The position numbers were made by a program, and so were the translations under genes. Positions 49,579 through 60,311 of a stretch of DNA of 64,000 nt are shown here, in pieces. A model generated the notes under the pieces. The model saw only the letters and a program-made list of their open reading frames with translations. It was not told the DNA's origin and searched no databases. The DNA comes from Favolaschia claudopus (taxonomy: Eukaryota; Basidiomycota; Agaricomycetes; Agaricales; Mycenaceae), in NCBI GenBank assembly GCA_037176885.1, contig JAWWNJ010000034.1:1426001-1490000 (forward strand), written 5' to 3'. How positions within the stretch are numbered: the stretch's first letter is position 1; every line of letters begins with the position of its first letter.

Positions 49579-49820
49579 GTTGGTGCTGTTCGTTTCACTT
49601 CTTTTCTTTGTTTCTAACTTGGAATAATAGGAATCGCACGGTTTGATGACTGAGTTTCCTGGCGTTGGCACACCTATCATAACCTTTCGCATCTCTTGCT
49701 ATGATAGAAACCTGCCCAAATATAATTCCTCCAAATTGGCATAATCTGTGTTTCGTCTACGAGGGTCCTCGTCTTCCCGAGTATATCATTATGGAATATA
49801 AGCATCGAGTTGGTACAAAA

Positions 49821-51178
49821 TTAAGCCTTCCCAGCGGAAAACATCTCCTTGAGCATCGCAGCAGCCCGGGCAGCAGAATCACCTTCAGCAACCAAAAGAC
49901 CAAAGGAAAATTCATCGCCTTCTGAAGCCCATGCGCGCTGCTGCATCTTATCCTCTTGTCCCTTGATAGCTTTCATCCAGTCCTCTTCATTCGCAGAGAC
50001 ATTTTCTGCGATCACAGCCCCCAGTTCGGCTCCATCTCTAGAAATAAATGATCTTTAGTTAGATACTCAAAGCGTATGACATTAAGATACGCACAACATT
50101 GCGAAATTCGCGCCGTCCCCGTTGGGCGGAACAACGTGGCATGCGTCGCCGAGAAGAGTGATATTGGCGTTGGTGGCCCAGGTATGGTTTTTGAGCGCGT
50201 ACAACGGACGACAATCCATCGAAAAAGGAGAGACTTTCAAGTAGCCAGTGGCCACAGTGTTCCATCCTTCGAATTGCTTCGAGAGGAGCTGGTTGGCTTC
50301 ATCCCAGCGCCCACCGTCGACAAGGGTTTTAAGCCCGATTTCCTCTGGCCAAGACGCAGGTCTGCGGAAGGCGGCATAAACACGAACGACGTCGTTTGCA
50401 TTGCGCTGGCTGATGAGAGCCTTGTTGTCGGCGAGGACGAGAGCAATTCCCGATGTCAGGAATTTGGCGAGGTCGGGGTGGTTCTTTTGTACGTCGTTAA
50501 TGAAGATATCAATGTAGATCAAGCCGGAGTATTCGGGCACCGCGGGGGAGACGGCGGGACGGATGCGGGACCAGGCGCCGTCTGCGCCGACGACGAAGTC
50601 GTGGACGGCAGGCTCGAGAGCGGGGTCGATGAAGTGAACGGTGACTTTCTTGTCGTTCTGGACAACTTTGGAAACACCCTGGCCCCATCTATCATGCGAC
50701 AGGCTAAGTGATACGGTCGTTGAAACGAAAGAGTCGAACTTACTTGACGGTATTCGGAGGTAGTGCGTCCAAAAAGATCTGGCGAAGCTGAATTCGATCT
50801 ACCTCGGGGCGGTCTCCGGGGCCAGCGTCATCTCCCTGCGACATATCGGCCGAGTCGAAGTGAGTGGTACCATCCTTTCCAACTATCTTGATTCCTTGGT
50901 CTTCGTACCGCGCGACTTTCTTGAATTCGTCGACGAGTTGAGCCATCTCTAGGACAGCGGAACCAGTCCCAGGATGCATGTCGAGGGAACCGCCTTGCTG
51001 ACGAGCGGACATGCTCGGTTCGCGTTCATATACAACTACAGGTATATTACGCAGCTGAAGGATGCGTGCGCAGGCGAGACCTAGGCAGGCAAATGAGTGG
51101 AGAACTATAGAGCGATATTAGGTCATTCGTACCACCAAGTCCAGCTCCGACTATAGCAATTGAGCGCGCGGAAGACAT
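49821..51178 (-). CDS. FAD-dependent monooxygenase 1 (PF01494, TetX/salicylate-hydroxylase-like)
   Basis: The start at 51178 gives SIAIVGAGLGG, the GxGxxG FAD-binding fingerprint at residues 11-16. It is split by an intron that begins GTACGA. Next come RNIPVVVYERE and QGGSLDMHPGTG. GADGAWSRIRP contains the DG motif, and LLGDACHVVPPNGDGAN is the GD motif that binds the FAD ribityl chain. The length is about 400 residues. The class uses NAD(P)H and oxygen to hydroxylate or Baeyer-Villiger-oxidise small organic molecules. There is no signal peptide, so it is intracellular, unlike the hydrolases on either side. TATAAAAG at 51269-51276 (minus strand) is a good TATA box. The gene ends 242 bases from hydrolase 1 (convergent) and starts 1.2 kb from hydrolase 2 (divergent). 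Confidence 0.85.
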
Positions 51179-52401
51179 GAGATACGTGAGTATGCGAGAA
51201 GTTGTAGGAAGGTTTGCTGCTCTGCTTTGAGCTTGAATCGTGGGGTCTTTTCTTCAAGCCAACCTCTCCTTTTATATCGTCCCGACATGTCCTCTACGCG
51301 TTTCGAGCGGCAAGGATGAGGTTGAGTCCCTGAGCATTTATCATTGCGCGTCTGAACGGCGGGCCTCAACGAACGTGTTGAGAGTCCAAAGATAGGATGT
51401 GAGCCCGCATTTAGCCCGGATTGCTGCGCGATTGTGGTTCTTCAGATGATGCCGTAGAGACGCGTCGATGCCAGGCTCGTGATCGTGGCTACGAATCATC
51501 CCGGCTTGAACCCGGCATCCGCAGTGATTCCGAGTCGTTCAACTCTCCCACGTTCTCGGTTGTCCAACGAAAAGTTTGCCATTTGACAATGGTCCAAATC
51601 TGGGCTGCTTCCGTCCCTCTCTAGTTTCTTGCTGTTCGTGAATCGTGATTCTAAAGACCACCGCATTTTCGCCTCGTAAGGCTCTAGCATCGAGTTGAAC
51701 TTGGGTGATTCGATCTGACTGGATCAATTGAGCTCTTGGTATCTGTGGTGCGCCTCCCCCAGTCGCACAGTGCAGCACGGTTCGTGCGGCAGGCCAGATG
51801 AGATGGTCAGTTTCATTCGTGTCTAAGGGAGACTGCGTTGGTTGGAAGGTTGAACAACTCGATGATACCTTTCTCGTGATTCGGTTTTGTACACCAAAGT
51901 CTTGCCACGCAGAGGTTATCGAGCGCTGACTGTTTCGGACGCACGCGGGGATGCGTCCAACATGCGAGGTGAGTTGCAATAAATCTGGTAACTGGCAGTA
52001 GTTGACTAAAAGTAGACCGAGTACACAGCGCTCGGAAGCGTACCCGACCATGACCCACGCATATCCGACTCTCATCCACTGGATCCAATCCGATGCATGT
52101 TTTCAAAGTCTCTCGATCCATTTCTCTCATATCTTGAAGACTCCGTCATATTCTCCGGTCTACAAGCAAGTGCTCTAAGCCTCCGAAAGACTCGCGACCA
52201 TTCTCTGGAGGACACTGTCAGGCCCAAACTGATTGAATTGCGGTCTTCCGATGTTCTTGGTTAGTAATGCTCGACGATGAACGACGGTGCCGCGTTCGCA
52301 TATGTAAGTGACTGTAATTCCGAAGCTTTCACAACCTACACGCCTCAGGGCTCTTGTATAAAAGGCCTGCGCTCTTCCATACAAACGCAGCTCAAGAAAG
52401 A
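51179..52401. promoter_or_regulatory. Divergent promoter region, FAD monooxygenase 1 and hydrolase 2
   Basis: About 1.22 kb lies between outward-pointing starts. TATA boxes are seen for both genes: TATAAAAG at 51269-51276 (minus) and TATAAAA at 52357-52363 (plus, about 40 bases before the ATG). The region contains open frames without motifs. It is repeated at 55361-56583 with one noticed base change. Confidence 0.6.
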
Positions 52402-53760
52402 ATGTCTCGCTCAATCCTCCTCCGTCTCCTTATAGCTACCTTCATCGGCGTCAAAGGCGCCGCTGCAAGCTCTCTAGACTTGGGCATCCCCACCTCCTCG
52501 CAGACAGTCGATGTCCGTATATTCAACGTCGGAAACCTCAGCTTCGCCGGCGGCGCGCACACCATATTCCACCCCGTTCTGCCGGGCCACCAAGACAATG
52601 CCATTCCAATGTATGCATTCTTGGTCGAGCACAAGGCGTCCCAGAAACGAGTCGTGTTTGACCTGGGCATGCGGAAGGATCCCTTGAACCTGGCGCCGAG
52701 TTTACAGGATTTTTTCACCTCTGGGACCATTCAGCTTGAGGAGCACAAGGATATCACAGAGCAGCTACAGGCTGGCGGTATCTCTCTTGCAAGTATCGAC
52801 TCGGTCATCTGGAGGTGTGTAACGCCCAGACCCTATCATTATACCTCACTCAATTTTTGATATACAGTCATGCCCATCTGGACCATACTGTATGTTTCCA
52901 TTTTCCCTTTTGCCCATGCAGCCTTTCTCATGTCTTCGCAGGGTGACATGTCTAAATTCCCCAACACCACTCGACTTGTAATTGGCTCTGAAACGGACAC
53001 GGAGACCTACCCCGAGTTTCCTAACGCCACATTGCTAGCCAGTGATTTCGCGTGAGTTGGGTGGAAGTACTTGGTCTCTCTTCTGACCATCTTCAAGCGG
53101 CCGGAATGTCACGAAGATAGATTTCACGACCGCAAACCTCACCTTCAGCGGTCTGAAAGCCCAAGACTTTTTCGGAGACGGAAGTTTTTATCTCCTTGAC
53201 ACGCCTGGTGTAAGCATATTGTCCTTGTATTTCTGAATAGCGGTTCCCCTGACAAACCGCCTACCTCACAGCATCTCCCTGGACACCTAGCCGCCCTCGC
53301 CCGCGTCACCCCAACCACATTCATCCTCCTTGGCGGAGACACCTTCCACCACGTCGGCGAAGCCCGTCCCCAGCCCGCCCTACAGCAGAACTTCCCCTGC
53401 CCCGCACACCTCCTCGAAGAAGCCAAAACCTCCATCTCCACAGACTACTTCTGGTCCCCCCACTCACACACCGGGTCCTTCGACCTGAGCTCGCGCTCCC
53501 AGCAGTTTCTGTCTATATCCGTTCTCCCCGATTCGTTCTACGCGGACCCCATAAAGGCGCAAGTGTCGTTGGAGAAGGTCGCGACGTTTGATGCGGACCC
53601 AGATATCCTTGTCATCGTTGCGCATGATATCAGCGTGAGGGATACGCTGCCGTATTTCCCGAAGTATTTGAACGATTGGAAGAAGAAGGGGTTGAAGGAG
53701 AAGACGGTGTGGAATTTCGTGGGTAAGAGTAATCCGGCGAATTTGTTTACACCCCTGTGA
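52402..53760 (+). CDS. Secreted metallo-beta-lactamase-fold hydrolase 2, chimeric gene
   Basis: Exons 52402-52814, 52868-52889, 52942-53051, 53098-53209 and 53272-53760 give 381 residues. There is a signal peptide and the zinc set HAHLDH (residues 139-144), DTPGHLPGH, GDTFHH and VAHDISVRD. Bases 52402-53392 match hydrolase 3, while bases from 53406 to the end match hydrolase 1. The two parents differ clearly on both sides of the 13-base shared string at 53393-53405, so the switch lies inside it. The frame is kept and all metal ligands are present, so the hybrid could be active, with the promoter, signal and front half of type 3 and the back half of type 1. It faces FAD monooxygenase 1 across a shared promoter and ends 242 bases from the convergent monooxygenase 2. 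Confidence 0.85.
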
Positions 53761-54002
53761 GTTGGTGCTGTTCGTTTCACTTCTTTTCTTTGTTTCTAAC
53801 TTGGAATAATAGGAATCGCACGGTTTGATGACTGAGTTTCCTGGCGTTGGCACACCTATCATAACCTTTCGCATCTCTTGCTATGATAGAAACCTGCCCA
53901 AATATAATTCCTCCAAATTGGCATAATCTGTGTTTCGTCTACGAGGGTCCTCGTCTTCCCGAGTATATCATTATGGAATATAAGCATCGAGTTGGTACAA
54001 AA

Positions 54003-55360
54003 TTAAGCCTTCCCAGCGGAAAACATCTCCTTGAGCATCGCAGCAGCCCGGGCAGCAGAATCACCTTCAGCAACCAAAAGACCAAAGGAAAATTCATCGC
54101 CTTCTGAAGCCCATGCGCGCTGCTGCATCTTATCCTCTTGTCCCTTGATAGCTTTCATCCAGTCCTCTTCATTCGCAGAGACATTTTCTGCGATCACAGC
54201 CCCCAGTTCGGCTCCATCTCTAGAAATAAATGATCTTTAGTTAGATACTCAAAGCGTATGACATTAAGATACGCACAACATTGCGAAATTCGCGCCGTCC
54301 CCGTTGGGCGGAACAACGTGGCATGCGTCGCCGAGAAGAGTGATATTGGCGTTGGTGGCCCAGGTTTGGTTTTTGAGCGCGTACAACGGACGACAATCCA
54401 TCGAAAAAGGAGAGACTTTCAAGTAGCCAGTGGCCACAGTGTTCCATCCTTCGAATTGCTTCGAGAGGAGCTGGTTGGCTTCATCCCAGCGCCCACCGTC
54501 GACAAGGGTTTTAAGCCCGATTTCCTCTGGCCAAGACGCAGGTCTGCGGAAGGCGGCATAAACACGAACGACGTCGTTTGCATTGCGCTGGCTGATGAGA
54601 GCCTTGTTGTCGGCGAGGACGAGAGCAATTCCCGATGTCAGGAATTTGGCGAGGTCGGGGTGGTTCTTTTGTACGTCGTTAATGAAGATATCAATGTAGA
54701 TCAAGCCGGAGTATTCGGGCACCGCGGGGGAGACGGCGGGACGGATGCGGGACCAGGCGCCGTCTGCGCCGACGACGAAGTCGTGGACGGCAGGCTCGAG
54801 AGCGGGGTCGATGAAGTGAACGGTGACTTTCTTGTCGTTCTGGACAACTTTGGAAACACCCTGGCCCCATCTATCATGCGACAGGCTAAGTGATACGGTC
54901 GTTGAAACGAAAGAGTCGAACTTACTTGACGGTATTCGGAGGTAGTGCGTCCAAAAAGATCTGGCGAAGCTGAATTCGATCTACCTCGGGGCGGTCTCCG
55001 GGGCCAGCGTCATCTCCCTGCGACATATCGGCCGAGTCGAAGTGAGTGGTACCATCCTTTCCAACTATCTTGATTCCTTGGTCTTCGTACCGCGCGACTT
55101 TCTTGAATTCGTCGACGAGTTGAGCCATCTCTAGGACAGCGGAACCAGTCCCAGGATGCATGTCGAGGGAACCGCCTTGCTGACGAGCGGACATGCTCGG
55201 TTCGCGTTCATATACAACTACAGGTATATTACGCAGCTGAAGGATGCGTGCGCAGGCGAGACCTAGGCAGGCAAATGAGTGGAGAACTATAGAGCGATAT
55301 TAGGTCATTCGTACCACCAAGTCCAGCTCCGACTATAGCAATTGAGCGCGCGGAAGACAT
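54003..55360 (-). CDS. FAD-dependent monooxygenase 2 (duplicate of monooxygenase 1)
   Basis: This is a near-perfect copy of the gene at 49821-51178. It has the same start, introns, FAD fingerprint (GAGLGG), GADGAWSR and GDACHVVPPNGDG motifs, and a TATA box at 55451-55458 on the minus strand. One coding difference was noticed: base 54366 is T where 50184 is A, changing His to Gln in the segment before TWATNANIT. The rest compared equal by eye. Such a young pair is probably redundant in function, with doubled dosage as the likely effect. Confidence 0.85.
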
Positions 55361-56583
55361 GAGATACGTGAGTATGCGAGAAGTTGTAGGAAGGTTTGCT
55401 GCTCTGCTTTGAGCTTGAATCGTGGGGTCTTTTCTTCAAGCCAACCTCTCCTTTTATATCGTCCCGACATGTCCTCTACGCGTTTCGAGCGGCAAGGATG
55501 AGGTTGAGTCCCTGAGCATTTATCATTGCGCGTCTGAACGGCGGGCCTCAACGAACGTGTTGAGAGTCCAAAGATAGGATGTGAGCCCGCATTTAGCCCG
55601 GATTGCTGCGCGATTGTGGTTCTTCAGATGATGCCGTAGAGACGCGTCGATGCCAGGCTCGTGATCGTGGCTACGAATCATCCCGGCTTGAACCCGGCAT
55701 CCGCAGTGATTCCGAGTCGTTCAACTCTCCCACGTTCTCGGTTGTTCAACGAAAAGTTTGCCATTTGACAATGGTCCAAATCTGGGCTGCTTCCGTCCCT
55801 CTCTAGTTTCTTGCTGTTCGTGAATCGTGATTCTAAAGACCACCGCATTTTCGCCTCGTAAGGCTCTAGCATCGAGTTGAACTTGGGTGATTCGATCTGA
55901 CTGGATCAATTGAGCTCTTGGTATCTGTGGTGCGCCTCCCCCAGTCGCACAGTGCAGCACGGTTCGTGCGGCAGGCCAGATGAGATGGTCAGTTTCATTC
56001 GTGTCTAAGGGAGACTGCGTTGGTTGGAAGGTTGAACAACTCGATGATACCTTTCTCGTGATTCGGTTTTGTACACCAAAGTCTTGCCACGCAGAGGTTA
56101 TCGAGCGCTGACTGTTTCGGACGCACGCGGGGATGCGTCCAACATGCGAGGTGAGTTGCAATAAATCTGGTAACTGGCAGTAGTTGACTAAAAGTAGACC
56201 GAGTACACAGCGCTCGGAAGCGTACCCGACCATGACCCACGCATATCCGACTCTCATCCACTGGATCCAATCCGATGCATGTTTTCAAAGTCTCTCGATC
56301 CATTTCTCTCATATCTTGAAGACTCCGTCATATTCTCCGGTCTACAAGCAAGTGCTCTAAGCCTCCGAAAGACTCGCGACCATTCTCTGGAGGACACTGT
56401 CAGGCCCAAACTGATTGAATTGCGGTCTTCCGATGTTCTTGGTTAGTAATGCTCGACGATGAACGACGGTGCCGCGTTCGCATATGTAAGTGACTGTAAT
56501 TCCGAAGCTTTCACAACCTACACGCCTCAGGGCTCTTGTATAAAAGGCCTGCGCTCTTCCATACAAACGCAGCTCAAGAAAGA
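55361..56583. promoter_or_regulatory. Divergent promoter region, FAD monooxygenase 2 and hydrolase 3
   Basis: This is the duplicate of 51179-52401, with TATA boxes at 55451-55458 (minus) and 56539-56545 (plus). One base change (55746 T versus 51564 C) was noticed. Confidence 0.6.
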
Positions 56584-57942
56584 ATGTCTCGCTCAATCCT
56601 CCTCCGTCTCCTTATAGCTACCTTCATCGGCGTCAAAGGCGCCGCTGCAAGCTCTCTAGACTTGGGCATCCCCACCTCCTCGCAGACAGTCGATGTCCGT
56701 ATATTCAACGTCGGAAACCTCAGCTTCGCCGGCGGCGCGCACACCATATTCCACCCCGTTCTGCCGGGCCACCAAGACAATGCCATTCCAATGTATGCAT
56801 TCTTGGTCGAGCACAAGGCGTCCCAGAAACGAGTCGTGTTTGACCTGGGCATGCGGAAGGATCCCTTGAACCTGGCGCCGAGTTTACAGGATTTTTTCAC
56901 CTCTGGGACCATTCAGCTTGAGGAGCACAAGGATATCACAGAGCAGCTACAGGCTGGCGGTATCTCTCTTGCAAGTATCGACTCGGTCATCTGGAGGTGT
57001 GTAACGCCCAGACCCTATCATTATACCTCACTCAATTTTTGATATACAGTCATGCCCATCTGGACCATACTGTATGTTTCCATTTTCCCTTTTGCCCATG
57101 CAGCCTTTCTCATGTCTTCGCAGGGTGACATGTCTAAATTCCCCAACACCACTCGACTTGTAATTGGCTCTGAAACGGACACGGAGACCTACCCCGAGTT
57201 TCCTAACGCCACATTGCTAGCCAGTGATTTCGCGTGAGTTGGGTGGAAGTACTTGGTCTCTCTTCTGACCATCTTCAAGCGGCCGGAATGTCACGAAGAT
57301 AGATTTCACGACCGCAAACCTCACCTTCAGCGGTCTGAAAGCCCAAGACTTTTTCGGAGACGGAAGTTTTTATCTCCTTGACACGCCTGGTGTAAGCATA
57401 TTGTCCTTGTATTTCTGAATAGCGGTTCCCCTGACAAACCGCCTACCTCACAGCATCTCCCTGGACACCTAGCCGCCCTCGCCCGCGTCACCCCAACCAC
57501 ATTCATCCTCCTTGGCGGAGACACCTTCCACCACGTCGGCGAAGCCCGTCCCCAGCCCGCCCTACAGCAGAACTTCCCCTGCCCCGCCCACCTCCTCGAG
57601 GAAGCCAAAACCTCCATCTCCACAGACTACTTCTGGTCCCCGAAATCCCGCATCGGCGCCTTCGACCTACTCTCCAGATCTTACCAGCTCCTGGCGGTCT
57701 CAGACCAGCCGGATTCGTTCTATACGGACCCGGCGACGTCGCAGGTTTCTGTGGAAAAGCTGACTGCGTTCGATGCGGATCCTGACGTTTTCGTTATGAT
57801 CTCGCATGATATAAGTATTCGAGACTCGATTCCTTATTTCCCCGCGTACTTGAATGATTGGAAGGCGAGCGGGTTGAAGGAGAAGACGATCTGGAGTTTC
57901 GTAGAGAAGACGAATCCCGCCTTTGTGTTCAGCCCAGCGTAG
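56584..57942 (+). CDS. Secreted metallo-beta-lactamase-fold hydrolase 3 (lactonase-like)
   Basis: Exons 56584-56996, 57050-57071, 57124-57233, 57280-57391 and 57454-57942 give 381 residues. The first part is the same as hydrolase 2 (signal peptide, HAHLDH at 139-144, DTPGHLPGH, GDTFHH). The end after 57587 is its own version: the last ligand region reads MISHDISIRDSIPYF, where hydrolases 1 and 2 have VAHDISVRDTLPYF, and the C-terminus is FVFSPA. This is probably the original second hydrolase of the locus before the duplication. It ends 160 bases from the convergent short-chain dehydrogenase. Confidence 0.85.
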
Positions 57943-58102
57943 CACCCCCAACTTACTTTCCTTCGCTTCCCATTTCTGGTCCTTGTTACTAGTATGTACA
58001 CCCGCTTCTACCAGTTGATAATAGAAAATTTAGTAATGGTGGTGTTACAGATACATACAATAACTGGGCTAGAACGCTACCTACAATTGCAATGCTACAT
58101 CT

Positions 58103-59326
58103 TCAAGACAGATGAATCCCATCGTCGACACTGATCGTTTGACCTAATATGAAGTTTAGAAAAATGAACACAATGATCACAGCGCTCGCTCACCAGTAAC
58201 AAAGTGAGAATCCGGAGAGGCGAGGAACGAAACAACGTTCGCCACATCTGATGGCTGACCCGTCCCGATCCAAAGTGGAACCTTCATGAACTGAACGTAC
58301 ATGGTCGTTAGCTGGATCGTCTATAGAAACAGTCTTGACCCACATACCTGTTTGATGCCGAATCCAACCCCATGCTCTTTGTCCGCAGGGTCAGCGACTG
58401 TGATTCAATATCTTATCTAAGCGGGAGGCAGGATTGAAGTTTTCGGCAGAACATACTCATTTCGGTGTCGATTGCGCCGGGGGCGTAGGCATTGGCGGTG
58501 ATCTTGTGTTCTCGCAATTCCTGGGCTGTTTGATCTTAACGTATGTCGAATGCAGACTGAAGCTGAAGAGAAAACGTACCCGTGGTTTGCGTCAAAGCAC
58601 GGACTGCGAACTTTGATACGCAATATGCACCCATGTTGGCGTAGCCTGGAAATCACGTTGCAAGAGCCAGAAGCAGCGAGTGAGAAACAAACCTCGCGTT
58701 CCAGCGAGTGATGAAGCGCCTGTTATGCGAGTCTCAACATAATGATAGAAGCAATGAGGGATAGGAAAGCACTGACCAATGAGGCGTCCTCCGTTGCCTT
58801 GCTTGATCATCTGTAGGGCAGCATGCTTGTAGGAAAACAAAACCCCTCGAATATTGACATCCCAGCACTTATCCCAATTGTCGACGTTGGCTACACCTTC
58901 CGTTCAGCTATACAGAAACAGTGACCAATTTCCCGACTCACCGTCAATCACAGGTCCAGTTGCAACACCAATGCCTGCTACGCCGGCGTTGGCTACCATC
59001 TATGTGCAACCTCAGTTCACCTGCGGCCTATGAAATATATGAGGACTGCTTACGACGTCGACGCGTCCGAGATTAGACACGGCTGCCTCAACCAGAGCTT
59101 TGACTTCTTCCTCCTTCGTGACATTAGTAGGAACCGCAACAGCCTTCCGTCCAAGACCCTCGATCTCCTTCACGACCTTGTTAAGCTCGTCAATCTTGCC
59201 TGGAAGGTCGGCCACAACTATATCCAAGCCATCGGCGGCCAACCGCAGACTGACGCCTTTCCCGATGCCTTGTGCGGCGCCGGTGACGATCGCGACACGA
59301 GTATACTGCTGGGTCGTGGTGCTCAT
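58103..59326 (-). CDS. Short-chain dehydrogenase/reductase (SDR), diacetyl-reductase-like
   Basis: The start at 59326 leads to VAIVTGAAQGIGKG, the TGxxxGxG cofactor site, then DIVVADLPGK. Exons continue with NLGRVDV, a VANAGV-type region, WDVNIRGVLFSYKHAALQM and GGRLIGASSLAG with the catalytic Ser. AYCVSK follows with the catalytic Tyr and Lys, then ANAYAPGAIDTEM. The end SVDDGIHLS is typical of the family. The product is about 260-270 residues, in about eight exons. The enzyme reduces a ketone or oxidises an alcohol with NAD(P)(H) in the cytosol. Its place at the end of the hydrolase/monooxygenase block suggests a step on the same compound, but this is inference. A TATATATA string at 59384-59391 lies about 60 bases upstream. 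Confidence 0.88.
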
Positions 59327-60311
59327 GGTAGATGGTCAAGTTGACTCTCTATCTTGAGACCGTGATATTACCCTGGGTAGGGATATATATACGGATGCAC
59401 GGGGAGGAGGAATTGTAATAGCCGGAATGCGGGAAGGGTCGTCAGCTGGGCGTCTCTTTAAGGAAGGCGAATTGAGATTTGAGGTGGATATTCAATCGTA
59501 TAAACACGGCCGCAGGCCTTCCGCGGTGTGTGTGTGTATTTTTAGTTCAGGATGTCATTCACAAAGGCGATTGAAGCAGGTCTCTTGAGGCGCAGGCGAT
59601 GAGAAGATGGTCGTTCTCAAGGCCCTGAAGAAAAGACTTAGTGCCGTTTAGTACTGATAGAACGAACTGCTGGTGAACGCACCAGCGGAAAAGAAAAGAA
59701 TAGAATGCATGCTCAGATTCGAAATGAAGCGAGGGAAATGGTACCAATCCCAGCTGCAGATTGACCGGTGCCGAAAACGAGGTAATTTAGGTCGAGTCGA
59801 CTTTTGTGGTCCTTCAGGCTCCTCTATCTTCCCTTCGCGCCCCAGAGCTTTTCCGATGCGGTTGAGGTCTGAGTCTAGTGAGGGCGGGATCTGCTTCGAC
59901 GCACACCATAGCATATGCTTGGTGCCGGGATCCAGCCAAGAATCGTCGGTATTTGAGGGACTGGAAAGGTTCAACAGAGCAGCCGGTATCGAATGTTCGT
60001 TTCAAGAAGTTTTTGCATGCAAGTACTACTAGGCCAAAGAAGATCATGGAGCTCGATTAACAGGGTTTGATGGTTCCAGTGGAATGGGAGCCGTCGAAGA
60101 GCTGACTGTGACTGTAGAGGGCATAATGCAACTTAGAGCGGTCAAAGCGATGGTGGTGGTTCTATATCAAGTAATCGCAAACACGCCAAACTCACTTTTA
60201 CCTTGACCATGACTGTAACCGCCAATTTATGGTACGATAGCGTCAGATATCCTTCACCCACTATATAACCGAGCAATGCTCTATCCCGCCCTTCGCTCCT
60301 CCCTGCTCACC
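59327..60311. promoter_or_regulatory. Divergent promoter region, SDR and pantothenate synthetase
   Basis: About 0.98 kb. It contains the SDR TATA string (59384-59391, minus sense) and TATATAA at 60262-60268 for the pantothenate synthetase gene. Open frames near 59650-60060 on both strands lack motifs and are not accepted. Confidence 0.45.

Larger units (their letters stand above)
49211..53392. repeat. Tandem direct repeat, unit A (4182 bases)
   Basis: Unit A begins inside exon 5 of hydrolase 1 and ends at the equivalent point in hydrolase 2. It contains the 3' end of a hydrolase, a whole FAD monooxygenase gene, the divergent promoter and the 5' part of the next hydrolase. Corresponding positions in unit B are exactly 4182 higher, and the compared parts differ at only two noticed bases (50184 A versus 54366 T; 51564 C versus 55746 T). 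Confidence 0.92.
53393..57574. repeat. Tandem direct repeat, unit B (4182 bases)
   Basis: This is the second copy, directly abutting unit A. It ends inside exon 5 of hydrolase 3. Beyond 57587 the sequence departs from unit A (CGCCCACC instead of CGCACACC, then many differences). That shows the native 3' end of the third hydrolase is different from that of the first. Confidence 0.92.

Noticed and set aside
50076..50711. 211-codon open frame on the plus strand (repeated at 54258-54893)
   Set aside because: It is antisense to the FAD monooxygenase exon that carries the DG and GD motifs. It appears twice only because the unit is duplicated.
51539..52130. 178- and 105-codon overlapping minus-strand frames in the divergent promoter, repeated at 55721-56312
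   Set aside because: No motif and no intron signals, located in the promoter region between two TATA-box genes. The duplication copies any frame, so repetition is not evidence.
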